The translations under genes and the position numbers were made by a program. Below the pieces are notes generated by a model that worked only from the letters and a program-made list of their open reading frames with translations, was not told the DNA's origin and ran no database searches. This document shows positions 41,621 to 51,446 of a DNA stretch of 64,000 nucleotides, in pieces. Source of the stretch: Ottowia beijingensis. Lineage in GTDB: Bacteria; Pseudomonadota; Gammaproteobacteria; Burkholderiales; Burkholderiaceae_C. The stretch covers positions 2,542,001 through 2,606,000 of the forward strand of contig NZ_JACCKX010000001.1 in the NCBI RefSeq assembly GCF_013423955.1, given 5' to 3'. Position 1 is the stretch's first letter; each line of letters begins with the position of its first letter.

Positions 41621-42093
41621 TCAGGCATCGTGCAGGCAGCGCGCATCCCGGCACGGCCCCAGCCGGTGCCCGGCCCACGCCGCCGTGCCGCGCAGCAACT
41701 GGCCGCCGGCGCGCACGGCATCGCGCAGCGCGCGCTGCAGTTCGCTGGCCGGGCGGGCCACTTCGGTCGCCCAGCGCGTGTCGGCGGCGGGTTGCCAGTG
41801 CAGGGCCACGCGCTGCGCCGGGGTGCCGGGCACGGCGATGGGTTCCAGCACCAGCACATCGCCGGCGTGCAGCCGCAGGCGCTGGCCGGCGCGCAGCACG
41901 TCGTCGCCGCCCGCGGCGCCGGCATTGGCCGCGTGCGGGCCGCGGCGGGTGGCCCACACCGCGCCGCGCTGCACGTGCAGCACGCCGGCGCGCGCCGGGC
42001 GCAATGTCAGCGCCTGGCCGGGGCCAGGGTCTGCACGGCGTGGGCAGCGGCCCGGGCAGCGAGGGGCGACAGGGCGTGATCAGCGGCGGACAT
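41621..42093 (-). CDS. DUF2917-domain protein, one frameshift
   Basis: From ATG 42093 (preceded by AGGAGG) the protein begins MSAADHALSPLAARAAAHAV. After an indel near 42010 it continues LRPARAGVLHVQRGAVWATR, DDVLRAGQRLRLHAGDVLVL and VALHWQPAADTRW, a cupin-like β-barrel pattern of DUF2917. About 156 residues. It is transcribed divergently from a LysR regulator, the arrangement typical for this family in Burkholderiales, so it is probably that regulator's target. Function unknown. Confidence 0.68.
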
Positions 42094-42210
42094 GGAAACC
42101 TCCTGCACTGTTGTTTCAGCATCAATCGATGCCGCCATGGTGCGCCTGGCCGCATTGACAGTCCAATGAAATCCGGCGAGCCTATTCATGCCGTTCACGC
42201 ATCAATTGCC

Positions 42211-43193
42211 ATGCTGCACTCACAAACCCACCTGCGCACCCGCCCGATCCAGGCCGGCCACCTGCGCGCCTTCGAGGCGGTGGCGCGCCACCTCAACTTT
42301 CGCCTGGCGGCGGAGGAGATGGCGCTCACCCAGTCGGCCGTCAGCCGCCAGATCCAGGCGCTGGAGGACGAGGTGGGCGCGCCGCTGTTTCTGCGCCACA
42401 CCCGCGCGGTGGAGCTGACGGCCGCCGGCGCGCTGCTGCTGCAGGCGGTGGCGCAGGCGCTGCCGCGCATCGACACCGCGGTGCGCCAGATCCGCCAGAG
42501 CGCCGGGCGGCGGCACGTGACGGTGACCACCTTCGCCTCGTTCGCGTCGATGTGGCTGATTCCGCGGCTGGAGGCGTTCCAGCGCGAGTTTCCCGACATC
42601 GACATCCGCATCGAGGCCTCCGACACCATGCTGGACCTGGAGGTGGCCGACGTGGACCTGGCCGTGCGCTACGCCCCCGTGGCGCGCGTGCCCACGGGGG
42701 CGCGGCGGCTGTTCGGCGAATCGGTCACCGTCATGGCCAGCCCGTGGCTGCTGAAAGCCGGCCCGGCGCTGCGGCGCCCGGCGGATGTGCTGCAGTACAC
42801 GCTGATCGAATCGGGCGACGCCTACGCGCCGCACCTGGCGTGGTTGTCGTGGCACCGTTGGCTGGAGGCCAACGACCTGGCCAAGCAGCAGCCCAAGCGC
42901 TGGCTGACGCTGAACTACGCCTACCAGATGGTGCAGGCCGCGCTGACCGGCCAGGGCCTGGTGCTGGCGCGCCCGCCGCTGGTGGCCGATGCACTGGCGC
43001 GCGGCGAACTGGTGGAGCTGCTGCCGCAGACGCGCCTGCATTCGCCCCTGGCCTACTGGTTGATGCTGGCCCCGCGCAGCGCGCGCGGCCCGAGGTGAAG
43101 GCCTTTGCCGACTGGGTGCTGGCGCAGGCGGTGGCCACGCGCCAGGTGATCGGCGAGGGCGACGACCCCGATCTGGTGAACGACCTGGATTGA
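42211..43193 (+). CDS. LysR-family regulator (GcvA-like), one frameshift near the end
   Basis: ATG 42211 gives an N-terminal winged HTH: GHLRAFEAVARHLNFRLAAE, EMALTQSAVSRQIQALEDEV, GAPLFLRHTRAVELTAAG. The effector domain follows (VTVTTFASFASMWLIPRLEA, FPDIDIRIEASDTMLDLEVA, VDLAVRYAP), resembling the GcvA/AmpR group. A frameshift near 43085 joins the final helix (FADWVLAQAVATRQ). About 327 residues. It probably controls the divergent DUF2917 gene and itself. Confidence 0.87.
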
Positions 43194-43199
43194 GGTTTG

Positions 43200-43258
43200 C
43201 TATTGAATCGGGAGCTGCTGGCGCTCGTTAAGCAAGGTTTTCAGGTTGATTTGGCTTG
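43200..43258. repeat. Dispersed repeat copy after the LysR gene
   Basis: The sequence tgctattgaatcgggagctg, then ctggcgctcgttaagcaagg and ttttcaggttgatttgg, fits the repeat pattern moderately. Confidence 0.5.
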
Positions 43259-43311
43259 AAACCATTGATTGACCTGCGCTGACCACTATCAATATTGAAT
43301 TTCAGCCCGGT

Positions 43312-43385
43312 GAAAGCGGCCTTGGCCGCGATAGGGCGGTTGGAGGAGCGAAGCGCCGTCATCGCGGGCGAGCCCGCTCCCACAG
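43312..43385. repeat. REP-like palindromic element
   Basis: The block opens gaaagcggccttggccgcga and closes tcatcgcgggcgagcccgct. Same layout as the block at 10985: a ccttggccgcgat head, a variable middle with gcgaagcgc, and a REP palindrome tail. It lies between convergent genes. Confidence 0.65.
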
Positions 43386-43397
43386 CCCCGGGTGGGG

Positions 43398-44030
43398 TCA
43401 GCCCGCCGGCTGGTTCTTCAGGTGCACCAGCGTGGTCAGCCCCAGCAGGTTGACCTTGCGCACCGACAGCACCGTCCAGTCCGGGTGCTGCATGTGCGGC
43501 GCGAACGGAAACTCCGAACGGAAGCCGATGCGCGCCGCCAGCCCGCTGACCAGCCGCTCCAGCGGCGCCCACACGGCGTTGCCGCCGCTGAAGTGGTTGA
43601 GCACGAAGATGTCGCCGCCCGGCTTGCACACGCGGCGCAGCTCGGCCGTCAGCCGCGCCGGCTCGGGCGTGACGGAGAGCACGTAGGGCAGGGTGACGCA
43701 GTCGAAGGTGCCGTCCTCGAAGGCGAGCTGCTCGGCGTCCATGCAGTGCAGCGCGATGCGGCGATCGGGCAGCGCGGCGGCGCGGCGCTGGGCGTGGCGC
43801 AGCATGTCGCGCGACAGGTCGATGCCGGTCACCGCGGTGGCCGCCGGGTACTGCGCCAGCGTCAGGCCGGTGCCGATGCCCACCTCCAGCAGCGCCGCCG
43901 GCGCCAGCCCGCGCACCGCATCGCACATGCGCCGCCGCCCGCCCTGCAGCACGGCGCCGAACAGCAGGTCGTAAAACCCGGCGTAATGGTTGTAGGTGCT
44001 CTCGACGTTCTGGCGCGTGATGGGGCTCAT
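43398..44030 (-). CDS. Class I SAM-dependent methyltransferase, PmtA-like
   Basis: A 210-residue intact protein. The SAM-binding motif LLEVGIGTGLTLAQYP, then TGIDLSRDMLRHAQRR, the acidic CMDAEQLAFEDGTFDCVTLP and ELRRVCKPGGDIFVLNHFS are all present. The N-terminus TYNHYAGFYDLLFGAVLQGG resembles phosphatidylethanolamine N-methyltransferases and related ubiquinone/menaquinone-type enzymes. A lipid head-group substrate is likely but unproven. Start ATG 44030. Confidence 0.8.
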   Translation of the reverse strand: MSPITRQNVESTYNHYAGFYDLLFGAVLQGGRRRMCDAVRGLAPAALLEVGIGTGLTLAQYPAATAVTGIDLSRDMLRHAQRRAAALPDRRIALHCMDAEQLAFEDGTFDCVTLPYVLSVTPEPARLTAELRRVCKPGGDIFVLNHFSGGNAVWAPLERLVSGLAARIGFRSEFPFAPHMQHPDWTVLSVRKVNLLGLTTLVHLKNQPAG

Positions 44031-44094
44031 GACCGCGCGGATTCTAGCCAGCGCAGGCGGAGGGCGCGACACGCCCACCGGCGCGCCCGGCAGC

Positions 44095-44562
44095 TTACCG
44101 GCGGGCCACCGCCAGGCACTCCACCTCGACGCGGGCATTGAAGGCCAGCCCGTTGCTGCCGAAGGCGCTGCGTGCCGGGTAGTTGCCGGAGAAATAGGTC
44201 TTGTAGACGTCGTTGAAGGCGCCCCATTCCTTCATGTCGGCCAGCATCACGGTGCACTTGACCACGTCGGCCATCGACAGGCCGTGCGCTTCCAGCGAGG
44301 TCTTGATGTTGTCCATGGTCTGCCGGGCTTCGGCCACCATGCCGCCGGGAGCCAGCTTGATCGGACCGGGGCCGGGCACGTTGCCGATCTGGCCCGACAG
44401 GTACACGGTATCGCCTACGCGCACGGCTTCGGAGAACGGCAGGCCGGTGGGCAGCACCTTGCCGGAGTTCAGGTGGGTGACGGCTGGCGCCTGCGTGGCG
44501 CAACCTGCCTGCAGGCCGGCGATGGCGAAGGCAGCCAACAGGGCCAGGGTTCTGATCGACAT
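44095..44562 (-). CDS. RidA-family protein with lipoprotein signal
   Basis: A 155-residue protein. The signal ends in a lipobox-like LQAGC (MSIRTLALLAAFAIAGLQAG). A complete RidA/YjgF domain follows: LPFSEAVRVGDTVYLSGQIG, ARQTMDNIKTSLEAHGLSMA, DVVKCTVMLADMKEWGAFND, YPARSAFGSNGL. The conserved arginine of the family (in YPARSAFG) is present, so deaminase activity on reactive imines is possible. Export of a RidA-like protein to the envelope is less usual than the cytosolic form. Start ATG 44562. Confidence 0.84.
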   Translation of the reverse strand: MSIRTLALLAAFAIAGLQAGCATQAPAVTHLNSGKVLPTGLPFSEAVRVGDTVYLSGQIGNVPGPGPIKLAPGGMVAEARQTMDNIKTSLEAHGLSMADVVKCTVMLADMKEWGAFNDVYKTYFSGNYPARSAFGSNGLAFNARVEVECLAVARR

Positions 44563-44707
44563 GGGGGTCTCCTTGTTGTGATGGTTCGACAGGCCTTCGG
44601 CCGAAGGCCCGGCGGCGGACCGCACGGCAGTCTAGGCCATGCCACGGCCGCAAGGGAGGTCAGCCGGGCCTGCGGGATTGCCAGGAAGACTCAGCTGCTG
44701 CTTTTGG

Positions 44708-44780
44708 GAGCTGCCCTGGCCGCGATGGACGTCAGGCCAGGCGCTGCCGCTGCCATCGCGGGCAAGCCCGTTCCCACAGA
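44708..44780. repeat. REP-like palindromic element (third copy)
   Basis: The block runs from agctgccctggccgcgatgg to atcgcgggcaagcccgttcc, like the copies at 10985 and 43312. It lies in the roughly 500-base gap between the RidA and PPK2 genes. Confidence 0.6.
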
Positions 44781-44818
44781 GCGGGGGCCCGACCGCAGGT
44801 GTGCATGGTTGCGGATCA

Positions 44819-44918
44819 AGAAAAAGATAGCTGGCCGCGCAAGTCGTTTAATGATTTCAGGGCATTTGCGTCTGGAATACCCGTCCGCCGTGCGCGAGCA
44901 GCTATCAAATCAATATCG
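44819..44918. repeat. Dispersed repeat, two inverted copies
   Basis: A forward copy begins aaaagatagctggccgcgca and a reverse copy ends gtgcgcgagcagctatcaaa. The gap 44563-45059 contains this pair and the REP-like element but no gene. Confidence 0.55.
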
Positions 44919-45059
44919 TCTCAACCCATTGGGCTGCGCAGCAAGCCCGTTCAGGTGGCCGCGGAGCAGGCCATCCGGGAACGCCGTGGAGCGGGCTTGG
45001 CCCGGCCACTGGCGTTGTCCCCCAGTGGGGGATGGCGGCCGCAGGCCGACTCAGGGGCG

Positions 45060-46240
45060 TCACATCAGCGCCTGCGGCTTCTCGCCGCGCTCGTACACCA
45101 CGTGCGCGCGGCCGACGATCAGCGGGTCGAGCTTGCCGACCTGCTGCAGGTCCTGCCGGTGTAGGGCAGCTTGTGCAGCACGTAGCGCATGGCGTTCAGG
45201 CGCGCGCGCTTCTTGCAGTCGCTCTTGACCACCGTCCACGGGCTGTCGGCGGTGTCGGTCTCGAAGAACATCTGCTCCTTGGCGCGGGTGTAGTCGTCCC
45301 ACTTGTCCAGGCTGGCCTTGTCGATGGGCGACAGCTTCCACTGCTTCAGCGGGTGGCCTTCGCGCTCCTTGAAGCGGCGGCGCTGCTCGGCCTGGCTGAC
45401 GCTGAACCAGAACTTGATGACGTGCACGCCGCTGCTGACCAGGTGGCGCTCGAACTCGGGCGCCTGGCGCATGAAGTCGGCGTATTCCTTGTCGCTGCAG
45501 AAGCCCATCACGCGCTCGACGCCGGCGCGGTTGTACCAGCTGCGGTCGAACAGCACGATCTCGCCGAAGCTGGGCAGGTGCTGCACGTAGCGCTGGAAGT
45601 ACCACTGGCCGCGCTCGACTTCGCTGGGCTTTTCCAGTGCCACGGTGCGCGCGCCGCGCGGGTTCAGGTGCTCCATGAAGCGCTTGATGGTGCCGCCCTT
45701 GCCGGCCGCGTCGCGCCCTTCGAAGATGATGACCACGCGCGCGCCGGTTTCCTTGACCCAGCTCTGCAGCTTCAGCAGCTCGACCTGCAGCTTGAACTTC
45801 TGCTTTTCGTAGGTGGCGCGGCGCAGCAGGTTCTTGTAGGGGTAGCCGCCGTCGCGCCAGTCGTCGGCCAGCACCTCGTCGGGGTTGATCTTCTCGATCT
45901 CGGGCGCGTCGAGCGCGTTCAGCGCCTTGCGCAGCGCCTTGCGGTCGTCGGGCGAGGCGCCTTCGAGGATGGCGCGCAGGCCGTGCGCACGCTCGGCCAC
46001 AGTGCCGGCCTTCTCGTCCTGCACCAGGCGGCGCGCGGCGGCCAGTTGCTTGTCGCGCGCCGACACGGTGGCGCGTTCGACCACGTAGCTCTCGATCGCC
46101 TTGGGCGCCAGTGAGGGCGGCGTGTCGCCTTTCTTCACCGGGCGCACATCGGTGTTGATGTCCATCCTGGGGCGTGCGGCGGTCTTGGTGGCCGTGGCTT
46201 TCTTGGCAGGGGTCATCTTGCGGGGCGTGGTGGTGCTCAT
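45060..46240 (-). CDS. ppk2: PPK2-family polyphosphate kinase, one frameshift near the C-terminus
   Basis: A Lys/Thr-rich N-terminal extension (MSTTTPRKMTPAKKATATKT) of about 50 residues precedes a regulatory helical region. The PPK2 catalytic domain follows: Walker A VVIIFEGRDAAGKGGTIKRF (about 170-188), ALEKPSEVERGQWYFQRYVQ, Walker B IVLFDRSWYNRAGVERVMGF, and the lid EGHPLKQWKLSPID. A base change near 45163 joins the tail (VGKLDPLIVGRAHVVYERGE). About 393 residues. It transfers phosphate between polyphosphate and nucleoside diphosphates; nucleotide preference is not clear from sequence. Confidence 0.9.
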
Positions 46241-46359
46241 GCTTTTTCTCCTGTCATCCGGGGGCTGCCTGCAGGGCAGCCGAACCCTTGATTATCCGTG
46301 CTCGGGGTAGGGAGATGGCCGCAGCGTGGCCGACAACGGCCGCCCGAGCGTGCGCTGCG

Positions 46360-46981
46360 TCACGGCATCGGCAGCGGCCACACCACACCGTTGTCGTTGA
46401 GGATGGCGTCCAGCGGCTGGTCGTGCGGTTCGGGCTCGAAGTCGAAGATGAAACCATTGGTAAAACCCACGCCCACGGTGAAGGGGCGCGGCTCCAGCGC
46501 GGCCAGCGTGCGGTCGTAAAGCCGCCGCCATAGCCCAGCCTGTAGCCGCCCGGGCCGTAGCCCACGCAGGGCACGAACAGCAGGGTGGGCACGATGAGTT
46601 CGGTGTCCTTCGGCTTGGGGATGCCGTAGGCGTCTTCCTCCATCGGGCAGCCGGGGTGCCAGGCGTGGAAGGTGAGCGTCTTGTGCACCTTGTCGATCAC
46701 CGGCAGGCCGATGCGGCGGCGCTGCGGCTCGTCCATCAGTTCGCCGTCCTCCTTCCAGCGGTGCAGGGCGGGCAGGGGTCGAACTCGCCCTTGATCGGCC
46801 AGTAGGCGCCGATCACGGTGTCGGGCCGCTCCAGCAGCCACACGCGGATGATGCCCTGCAGCGCATCGGCCCGCGCCAGCCGGTCTTCAAGGTGCAGGCG
46901 CTCTTGCACCAGGCGTTCGCGCAGGGCTTTTTGTCGAACTTGCTCATAATGGGTCGATGCGTTTTTCAAAGATTCTGACAC
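46360..46981 (-). CDS. 5-formyltetrahydrofolate cyclo-ligase, two frameshifts
   Basis: Three frames join into about 207 residues: VRQKALRERLVQERLHLEDR and VIGAYWPIKGEFDP, then (break near 46765) KTLTFHAWHPGCPMEEDAYG, IPKPKDTELIVPTLLFVPCV and YRLGYGGGF, then (break near 46520) RTLAALEPRPFTVGVGF and a tail ending DNGVVWPLPMP. The GYGGG(Y/F)YDR signature of the family is recovered. It converts 5-formyl-THF to 5,10-methenyl-THF with ATP. Start GTG 46981 overlaps the divergent transglycosylase start by 25 bases; a TTG at 46969 is an alternative. Confidence 0.8.
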
Positions 46982-49089
46982 CGTTGCGCGCCGTGGGCGC
47001 AGCGGTTTTCTGGGCGGCGCTGCCGCCATCCGCTGGCGTGGCGCAGCCCGCACAACCCGCCTTCGCACCGCCCGCCGCCCTGCCGGGGCAGCCGGTGGCG
47101 CCACAGCCGGCCCAGCCTGTCCAATCCGTCCAGCCCGTGGCACCGCCCGCGCCGATGGCGCCGCCGCCCATTGCCAGCGCCCCGCCCAGCGACAGCGTGA
47201 TCCTGGACATGCGCGAGGCCTTCCGCCGCAACGACCGCCCGCGCCTGGCGGCGCTGCTGCCGCAGGCGCGCGGCCACGCGCTGGAGCCCTGGGCCGCCTA
47301 CTGGGAACTGAAGGCGCGGCTGGAAGAAGCCAGCCCGCTGGAGGTGCAGGACTTCGTGGCGCGCTACCCCAACACCTACCAGGAAGACCGCCTGCGCAAC
47401 GACTGGCTGCTGGTGTCGGGCAAGCGGCGCGACTGGGCAGCGTTCGACGCGCACTACCCGCAGTTCCGCATGCGCGACGACCGCGAGGTGCGCTGCTTTG
47501 CCGTGGCCTCCGCCATCTACCAGGGCCGCGCCGTGGCGCCCGAAGCGGCCGAGCAGGTGCGCACCGACTGGTTCGCCCAGCGCGACCTGGACGACGGCTG
47601 CCTGCTGGCCGCCGGCGCGCTGCACCAGGCGGGCCAGCTGCCCTACCAGGATCTGTGGAAGAAGGCGCGCCTGGCCATCGAGGCCAACCGCCCCACGCTG
47701 GCACGCGCCGCCGTCGAGCTGGACGCGCCCGACGTGGGCGCCGAGGTGGCGCAGATCCAGAGCAGCCCGATCCGCTACCTGACGGCGCGCCTGCCCGTGG
47801 TCACGCGCAAGCGGCAGGAGCTGGTGACGCTGGCGCTCATCAAGCTGGCCACGGCCGACCCCGACCAGGCCGCCGCGCAGATGGAAGGCCGCTGGGCCAG
47901 CCAGCTGTCGCCCGAAGAGCGCAACTGGGTCTGGGGCGTCATCGGCAAATCCGCCGCGCTGAAGCTGCACGAGGGCGCGGCCGGCCACTTCGCCAAGATC
48001 ACGCGCCACCACGACCTGAGCGACGACCTGCTGGCCTGGAAGGTGCGCGCCGCGCTGCGCCAGGGCCAGTGGCGCGCCGTGCAGGACGCCGTGCAGGCCA
48101 TGAGCGACGAGGCCCGCCGCGACCCGGCCTGGACCTACTGGCTGGCCCGCGCCCAACTGGCGCAGGCGCGCAGCGACCTCGACCGCACCCAGGCGCGCCA
48201 GCTGCTGGAAGGCATCGCCGGCTACGGCGGCTTCTATGAAAAGCTGGCGCAGGAAGAGCTGGGCCGTCCCATCACCGCGCCGCCCGCGCCGCCGCCGCTG
48301 ACACAAGCCGAGCGCGACTGGGCGCGCCGCCACATTGGCCTGAACCGCGGCCTGCTGGCGATTGCCCTGGGCCTGCGCAGCGAAGGCGTGCGCGAATGGA
48401 ACTACTGGACCAACCTGCACAGCCCCGGCGGCAAGCCCGACCGCGAGCTGTACGCCGCCGCCGACCTGGCCTGCCAGCACCAGGTGTGGGACCGCTGCAT
48501 CAACACCAGCGAGCGCACCAAGGGCTTCATCGACTTCGCGCAGCGCTTTCCCATGCCGCACCGCGACGCCGTGGTGCGCCAGTCGCAGGCCATCGGGCTG
48601 GACCCGGCCTATGTCTACGGCCTGATCCGGCAGGAGAGCCGCTTCATCATGGACGCGCGCTCGCACGTCGGCGCCTCGGGGCTGATGCAGATCATGCCCG
48701 CCACCGCGCGCTGGACGGCGCGCAAGATCGGGCTGGAGGGCTTCACGCCCGGCCAGATCAACGACCGCGATACCAACATCCTGATCGGCACCAGCTACCT
48801 CAAGCTGGCGCTGGACGAGTTCCGCGGCTCCATGCCGCTGGCCGCCGCCGCCTACAACGCCGGCCCGGGCCGGCCGCGCAACTGGCGCAACGGCCCGGTG
48901 CTGGAAGGCGCCATCTGGGCCGAGAACATCCCCTTCGGCGAAACGCGCGACTACGTGAAGAAGGTGCTCTCCAACACCACCGACTACGCCGCGTACCTGA
49001 CGGGCCAGCCGCAGTCGCTGAAAAACCGCCTGGGCACCGTGGGCCCGGCGCCGGTCGATGAGCCGGTGCTGACGAAGGACTTGCCTTGA
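46957..49089 (+). CDS. Soluble lytic transglycosylase, Slt type
   Basis: A 710-residue intact periplasmic enzyme. A signal peptide (MRFSKILTPLRAVGAAVFWA) is followed by a Pro/Ala/Gln-rich linker (AQPAQPAFAPPAALPGQPVA). An α-superhelical domain of about 450 residues comes next (VQDFVARYPNTYQEDRLRND, WLLVSGKRRDWAAFDAHYP). The C-terminal SLT domain has the catalytic glutamate in YGLIRQESRFIMDARSHVGA near residue 561, then SGLMQIMPATARWTARKIG and PLAAAAYNAGPGRPRNW. It degrades peptidoglycan glycan strands. Confidence 0.93.
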   Translation: MRFSKILTPLRAVGAAVFWAALPPSAGVAQPAQPAFAPPAALPGQPVAPQPAQPVQSVQPVAPPAPMAPPPIASAPPSDSVILDMREAFRRNDRPRLAALLPQARGHALEPWAAYWELKARLEEASPLEVQDFVARYPNTYQEDRLRNDWLLVSGKRRDWAAFDAHYPQFRMRDDREVRCFAVASAIYQGRAVAPEAAEQVRTDWFAQRDLDDGCLLAAGALHQAGQLPYQDLWKKARLAIEANRPTLARAAVELDAPDVGAEVAQIQSSPIRYLTARLPVVTRKRQELVTLALIKLATADPDQAAAQMEGRWASQLSPEERNWVWGVIGKSAALKLHEGAAGHFAKITRHHDLSDDLLAWKVRAALRQGQWRAVQDAVQAMSDEARRDPAWTYWLARAQLAQARSDLDRTQARQLLEGIAGYGGFYEKLAQEELGRPITAPPAPPPLTQAERDWARRHIGLNRGLLAIALGLRSEGVREWNYWTNLHSPGGKPDRELYAAADLACQHQVWDRCINTSERTKGFIDFAQRFPMPHRDAVVRQSQAIGLDPAYVYGLIRQESRFIMDARSHVGASGLMQIMPATARWTARKIGLEGFTPGQINDRDTNILIGTSYLKLALDEFRGSMPLAAAAYNAGPGRPRNWRNGPVLEGAIWAENIPFGETRDYVKKVLSNTTDYAAYLTGQPQSLKNRLGTVGPAPVDEPVLTKDLP

Positions 49090-49126
49090 CAGACGCGCAC
49101 GCTCGGGCACGATAGCGGCAGACGGT

Positions 49127-49194
49127 TTGCTTTTGTTTTTATAGCTTCTTGCGCAGTATTGGCGGGCGCTGCAGGCCAATTTCATTGATATTCT
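49127..49194. repeat. Dispersed repeat copy upstream of the epimerase-like gene
   Basis: One of the clearest copies: tttatagcttcttgcgcagt, attggcgggcgctgcaggcc, aatttcattgata. It fills most of the gap between two same-strand genes. Confidence 0.75.
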
Positions 49195-49207
49195 GGAGGG
49201 TTCATCC

Positions 49208-50175
49208 ATGTCTTCACGCGTGCTGGTGCTGGGCGGTTCGGGCTTTGTCGGTCGCCACGTGGTCGAGCGCCTGCAGCGCGCCGGCGCCCTCATCACGGTG
49301 CCCACGCGCCGGCTGGCCGCCGCGCGCTCGATGTGGAGCCAGCCGCGCGTGCACGTCACCGTGGCCGACGTGATGGACCCGCCCACGCTGGCGCGCCTGG
49401 TGGCCGAGCACGACGCCGTGGTCAACCTGGTCGGCATCCTGCACGGCAGCGAGCAGCAGTTCGAGCGCGCCCACGTGGAGCTGCCCCGGCGCATCGCCGA
49501 GGCCTGCGCGCAGGCCGGCGGGCGGCGCGTGGTGCACATCAGCGCGCTGGGTGCCGCGGCCGACGGGCCGTCGAAATACCAGCGCAGCAAGGCGCGCGGC
49601 GAGGCCGTTCTGGGCCAGGCGGCGCAGGTCGGCTCGCTGCAGCTGACGGTGCTGCGGCCCAGCGTCATGTTCGGCGCGCAGGACAGCTTTCTGAACCTGT
49701 TCGCCCGTTTGCAGAAGGTGTTTCCGGTCATGCCACTGGCCCGTGCCGACGCGCGCTTTCAGCCCGTGTGGGTGCGCGACGTGGCCCATGCCATCGTCAC
49801 CTGCCTGCAGCGCGACGACACCATCGGCCAGATCTATGAATGCTGCGGCCCCGAGGTGTGGACGCTGCGCGACATCGTCAAGGCCGCGGGCCAGTGGGCC
49901 GGCGTGGGCGGCGGCGATGGCCGGCCCGTGATCGGCCTGCCGGGCGCGCTGGGCCGCCTGCAGGCGCTGGCGCTGGAGCTGCTGCCCGGCCAGCCGCTGA
50001 TGAGCCGCGACAACCTCGACTCGATGGCCGTCGACAACGTGGCCAGCGGCCAGGTGCCGGGGCTGGAGGCGCTGGGCATCACCCCGCGCCGCTGTCGGGC
50101 GTGGGGCCGCTGCTGCTGGGCAGCGCTGGCCCGCAGGCGCAACTCGACCGCTACCGGCGCTCGGCCGGGCGTTGA
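49208..50175 (+). CDS. NAD(P)-binding protein, complex I NDUFA9-like atypical SDR, one frameshift
   Basis: ATG 49208 opens SSRVLVLGGSGFVGRHVVER with the GGSGFVG nucleotide-binding loop. Further SDR-like stretches: VVNLVGILHGSEQQFERAH, VVHISALGAAADGPSKYQRS, LTVLRPSVMFGAQDSFLNLF and FQPVWVRDVAHAIVTCL. A break near 50095 joins the tail LSGVGPLLLGSAGPQAQLDR. About 322 residues. Relatives of mitochondrial NDUFA9 are common in betaproteobacteria and may contribute to respiratory complex I or quinone chemistry; the substrate is unknown. Confidence 0.82.
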
Positions 50176-50281
50176 CAGGCCCTGGGCCGGGGTGCGCCGG
50201 CGCATCAATGGCCCCGCGCGAATGCATCAATCGGCGCGTGTGGCCACGCTAGCATGGCCGCTCGCAAGACAGGAGAAACCC

Positions 50282-50971
50282 ATGCTCAAGCTCTACATCG
50301 GCAACAAGAACTACTCGTCCTGGTCCATGCGCCCCTGGGTGCTGATGACGCAGGCCGGCATCCCGTTCGAGGAAGTGATGGTGCGCTTCGACGGGTTCGA
50401 CGCCGGCTCGCGGTTCAAGGCCGCGCTGGCCGGCGTCAGCCCCACCGGCAAGGTGCCGGTGCTGGTGGATGGCGATCTGGTGGTGTGGGACACGCTGGCC
50501 ATCGCCGAGTACCTGGCCGAGCAGTTTCCCGAGCTGCACCTGTGGCCGCGCGAGGCCGACAAGCGCGCCCGCGCCCGCAGCGTGTGCGCCGAGATGCACA
50601 GCGGCTTTGCCGCGCTGCGCGGCGCCTGCCCCATGAACATCGAGGCGCACCTGCCCGACGTGGGCGCACTGGCGCTGCGCGACAAGCCCGGCGTGCGCGC
50701 CGACCTCGACCGGCTCATCGCCATGTGGCAGCAACTGCTGGCCGAGCACGGCGGGCCGCTGCTGTTCGGCCGCTTCTCGGTGGCCGATGCGTTCTATGCC
50801 CCGGTGGTGATGCGCCTGAAAACCTACGCGCTGCCCGTGCCGCCCGACGTGGCCGCCTACATGGAGCACCTGTGCGCGCTGCCGGGCGTGAAGGCCTGGG
50901 TCGACGCCGCGCTGGCCGAACAGGACTTTCGCGACTTCGAAGAGCCGTATCGGCTGTCCGCCGCACGGTGA
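50282..50971 (+). CDS. Glutathione S-transferase family protein
   Basis: A 229-residue intact protein. The thioredoxin-fold N-domain starts MLKLYIGNKNYSSWSMRPWV with a serine-type active-site region (NYSSWS), then GVSPTGKVPVLVDGDLVVWD and TLAIAEYLAEQFPELHLWPR, with glutathione-contact residues. The helical C-domain contains LLFGRFSVADAFYAPVVMRL. AGGAGA upstream supports ATG 50282. The frame of the preceding gene runs into this one in the raw sequence, but the start and spacing show a separate gene. Substrate unknown. Confidence 0.88.
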   Translation: MLKLYIGNKNYSSWSMRPWVLMTQAGIPFEEVMVRFDGFDAGSRFKAALAGVSPTGKVPVLVDGDLVVWDTLAIAEYLAEQFPELHLWPREADKRARARSVCAEMHSGFAALRGACPMNIEAHLPDVGALALRDKPGVRADLDRLIAMWQQLLAEHGGPLLFGRFSVADAFYAPVVMRLKTYALPVPPDVAAYMEHLCALPGVKAWVDAALAEQDFRDFEEPYRLSAAR

Positions 50972-51002
50972 TCGCGCGCAGCGTTGCGGGCGCGGCGTCG
51001 GT

Positions 51003-51105
51003 ATGGTTTTGATAGTGGCTTGCGCTTGTTTGGCGTGGGTTTCAATAGAAATAGCTCTAAAACCACCGATTGGCGGGCGCAGGCAGCTATCAATTTGATG
51101 AACAT
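51003..51105. repeat. Dispersed repeat, two copies head to head
   Basis: A forward copy (ttttgatagtggcttgcgct, tgtttggcgtgggtttcaat) is followed by a reverse copy (accgattggcgggcgcaggc, agctatcaatttgatgaac). Clear matches to copies at 49127 and 54098. Confidence 0.75.
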
Positions 51106-51446
51106 CCTCTGATCAGGGCGCGCGGGCTTCAGCCTTGGCAAGAGGCCTTTGGTGTGACCGCGCTGCAAGGCGGAGCGATACCGAGTAGACTGTGTGGGCT
51201 TGTAGACGTTCGCTGTGCTGCGCTACAACGAAGTTTGACGAAGGTCTGCGGTGGCCCCAAGACACCGCGCACCCGCACCACCCCTCGCTGACCGAGGCAT
51301 TTTGGTGGTCACGCTTTTTCAATTGGCGCACTTATTCCCGTCGGGCCTGGTGCCCCGGCGGCGGCTTTCATGCGTGTCCGGCCTGCAAGGGCTGACCTGG
51401 GCGCGCGCTTTGGGCCTTACCCGCCCGTTTCCGGTTGTTTTTATCC
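51106..51446. other. Intergenic region without a firm gene
   Basis: About 340 bases. A 72-codon open frame on the minus strand (51113-51331, starting MRQLKKRDHQNASVSEGWCG) has some protein character but no ribosome-binding site I can support; left uncalled. The right part should carry the promoter of the small-protein/infA pair. Confidence 0.4.

Noticed and set aside
46966..49731. 921-residue minus-strand frame
   Set aside because: Antisense of the Slt gene, which is intact and well recognised.
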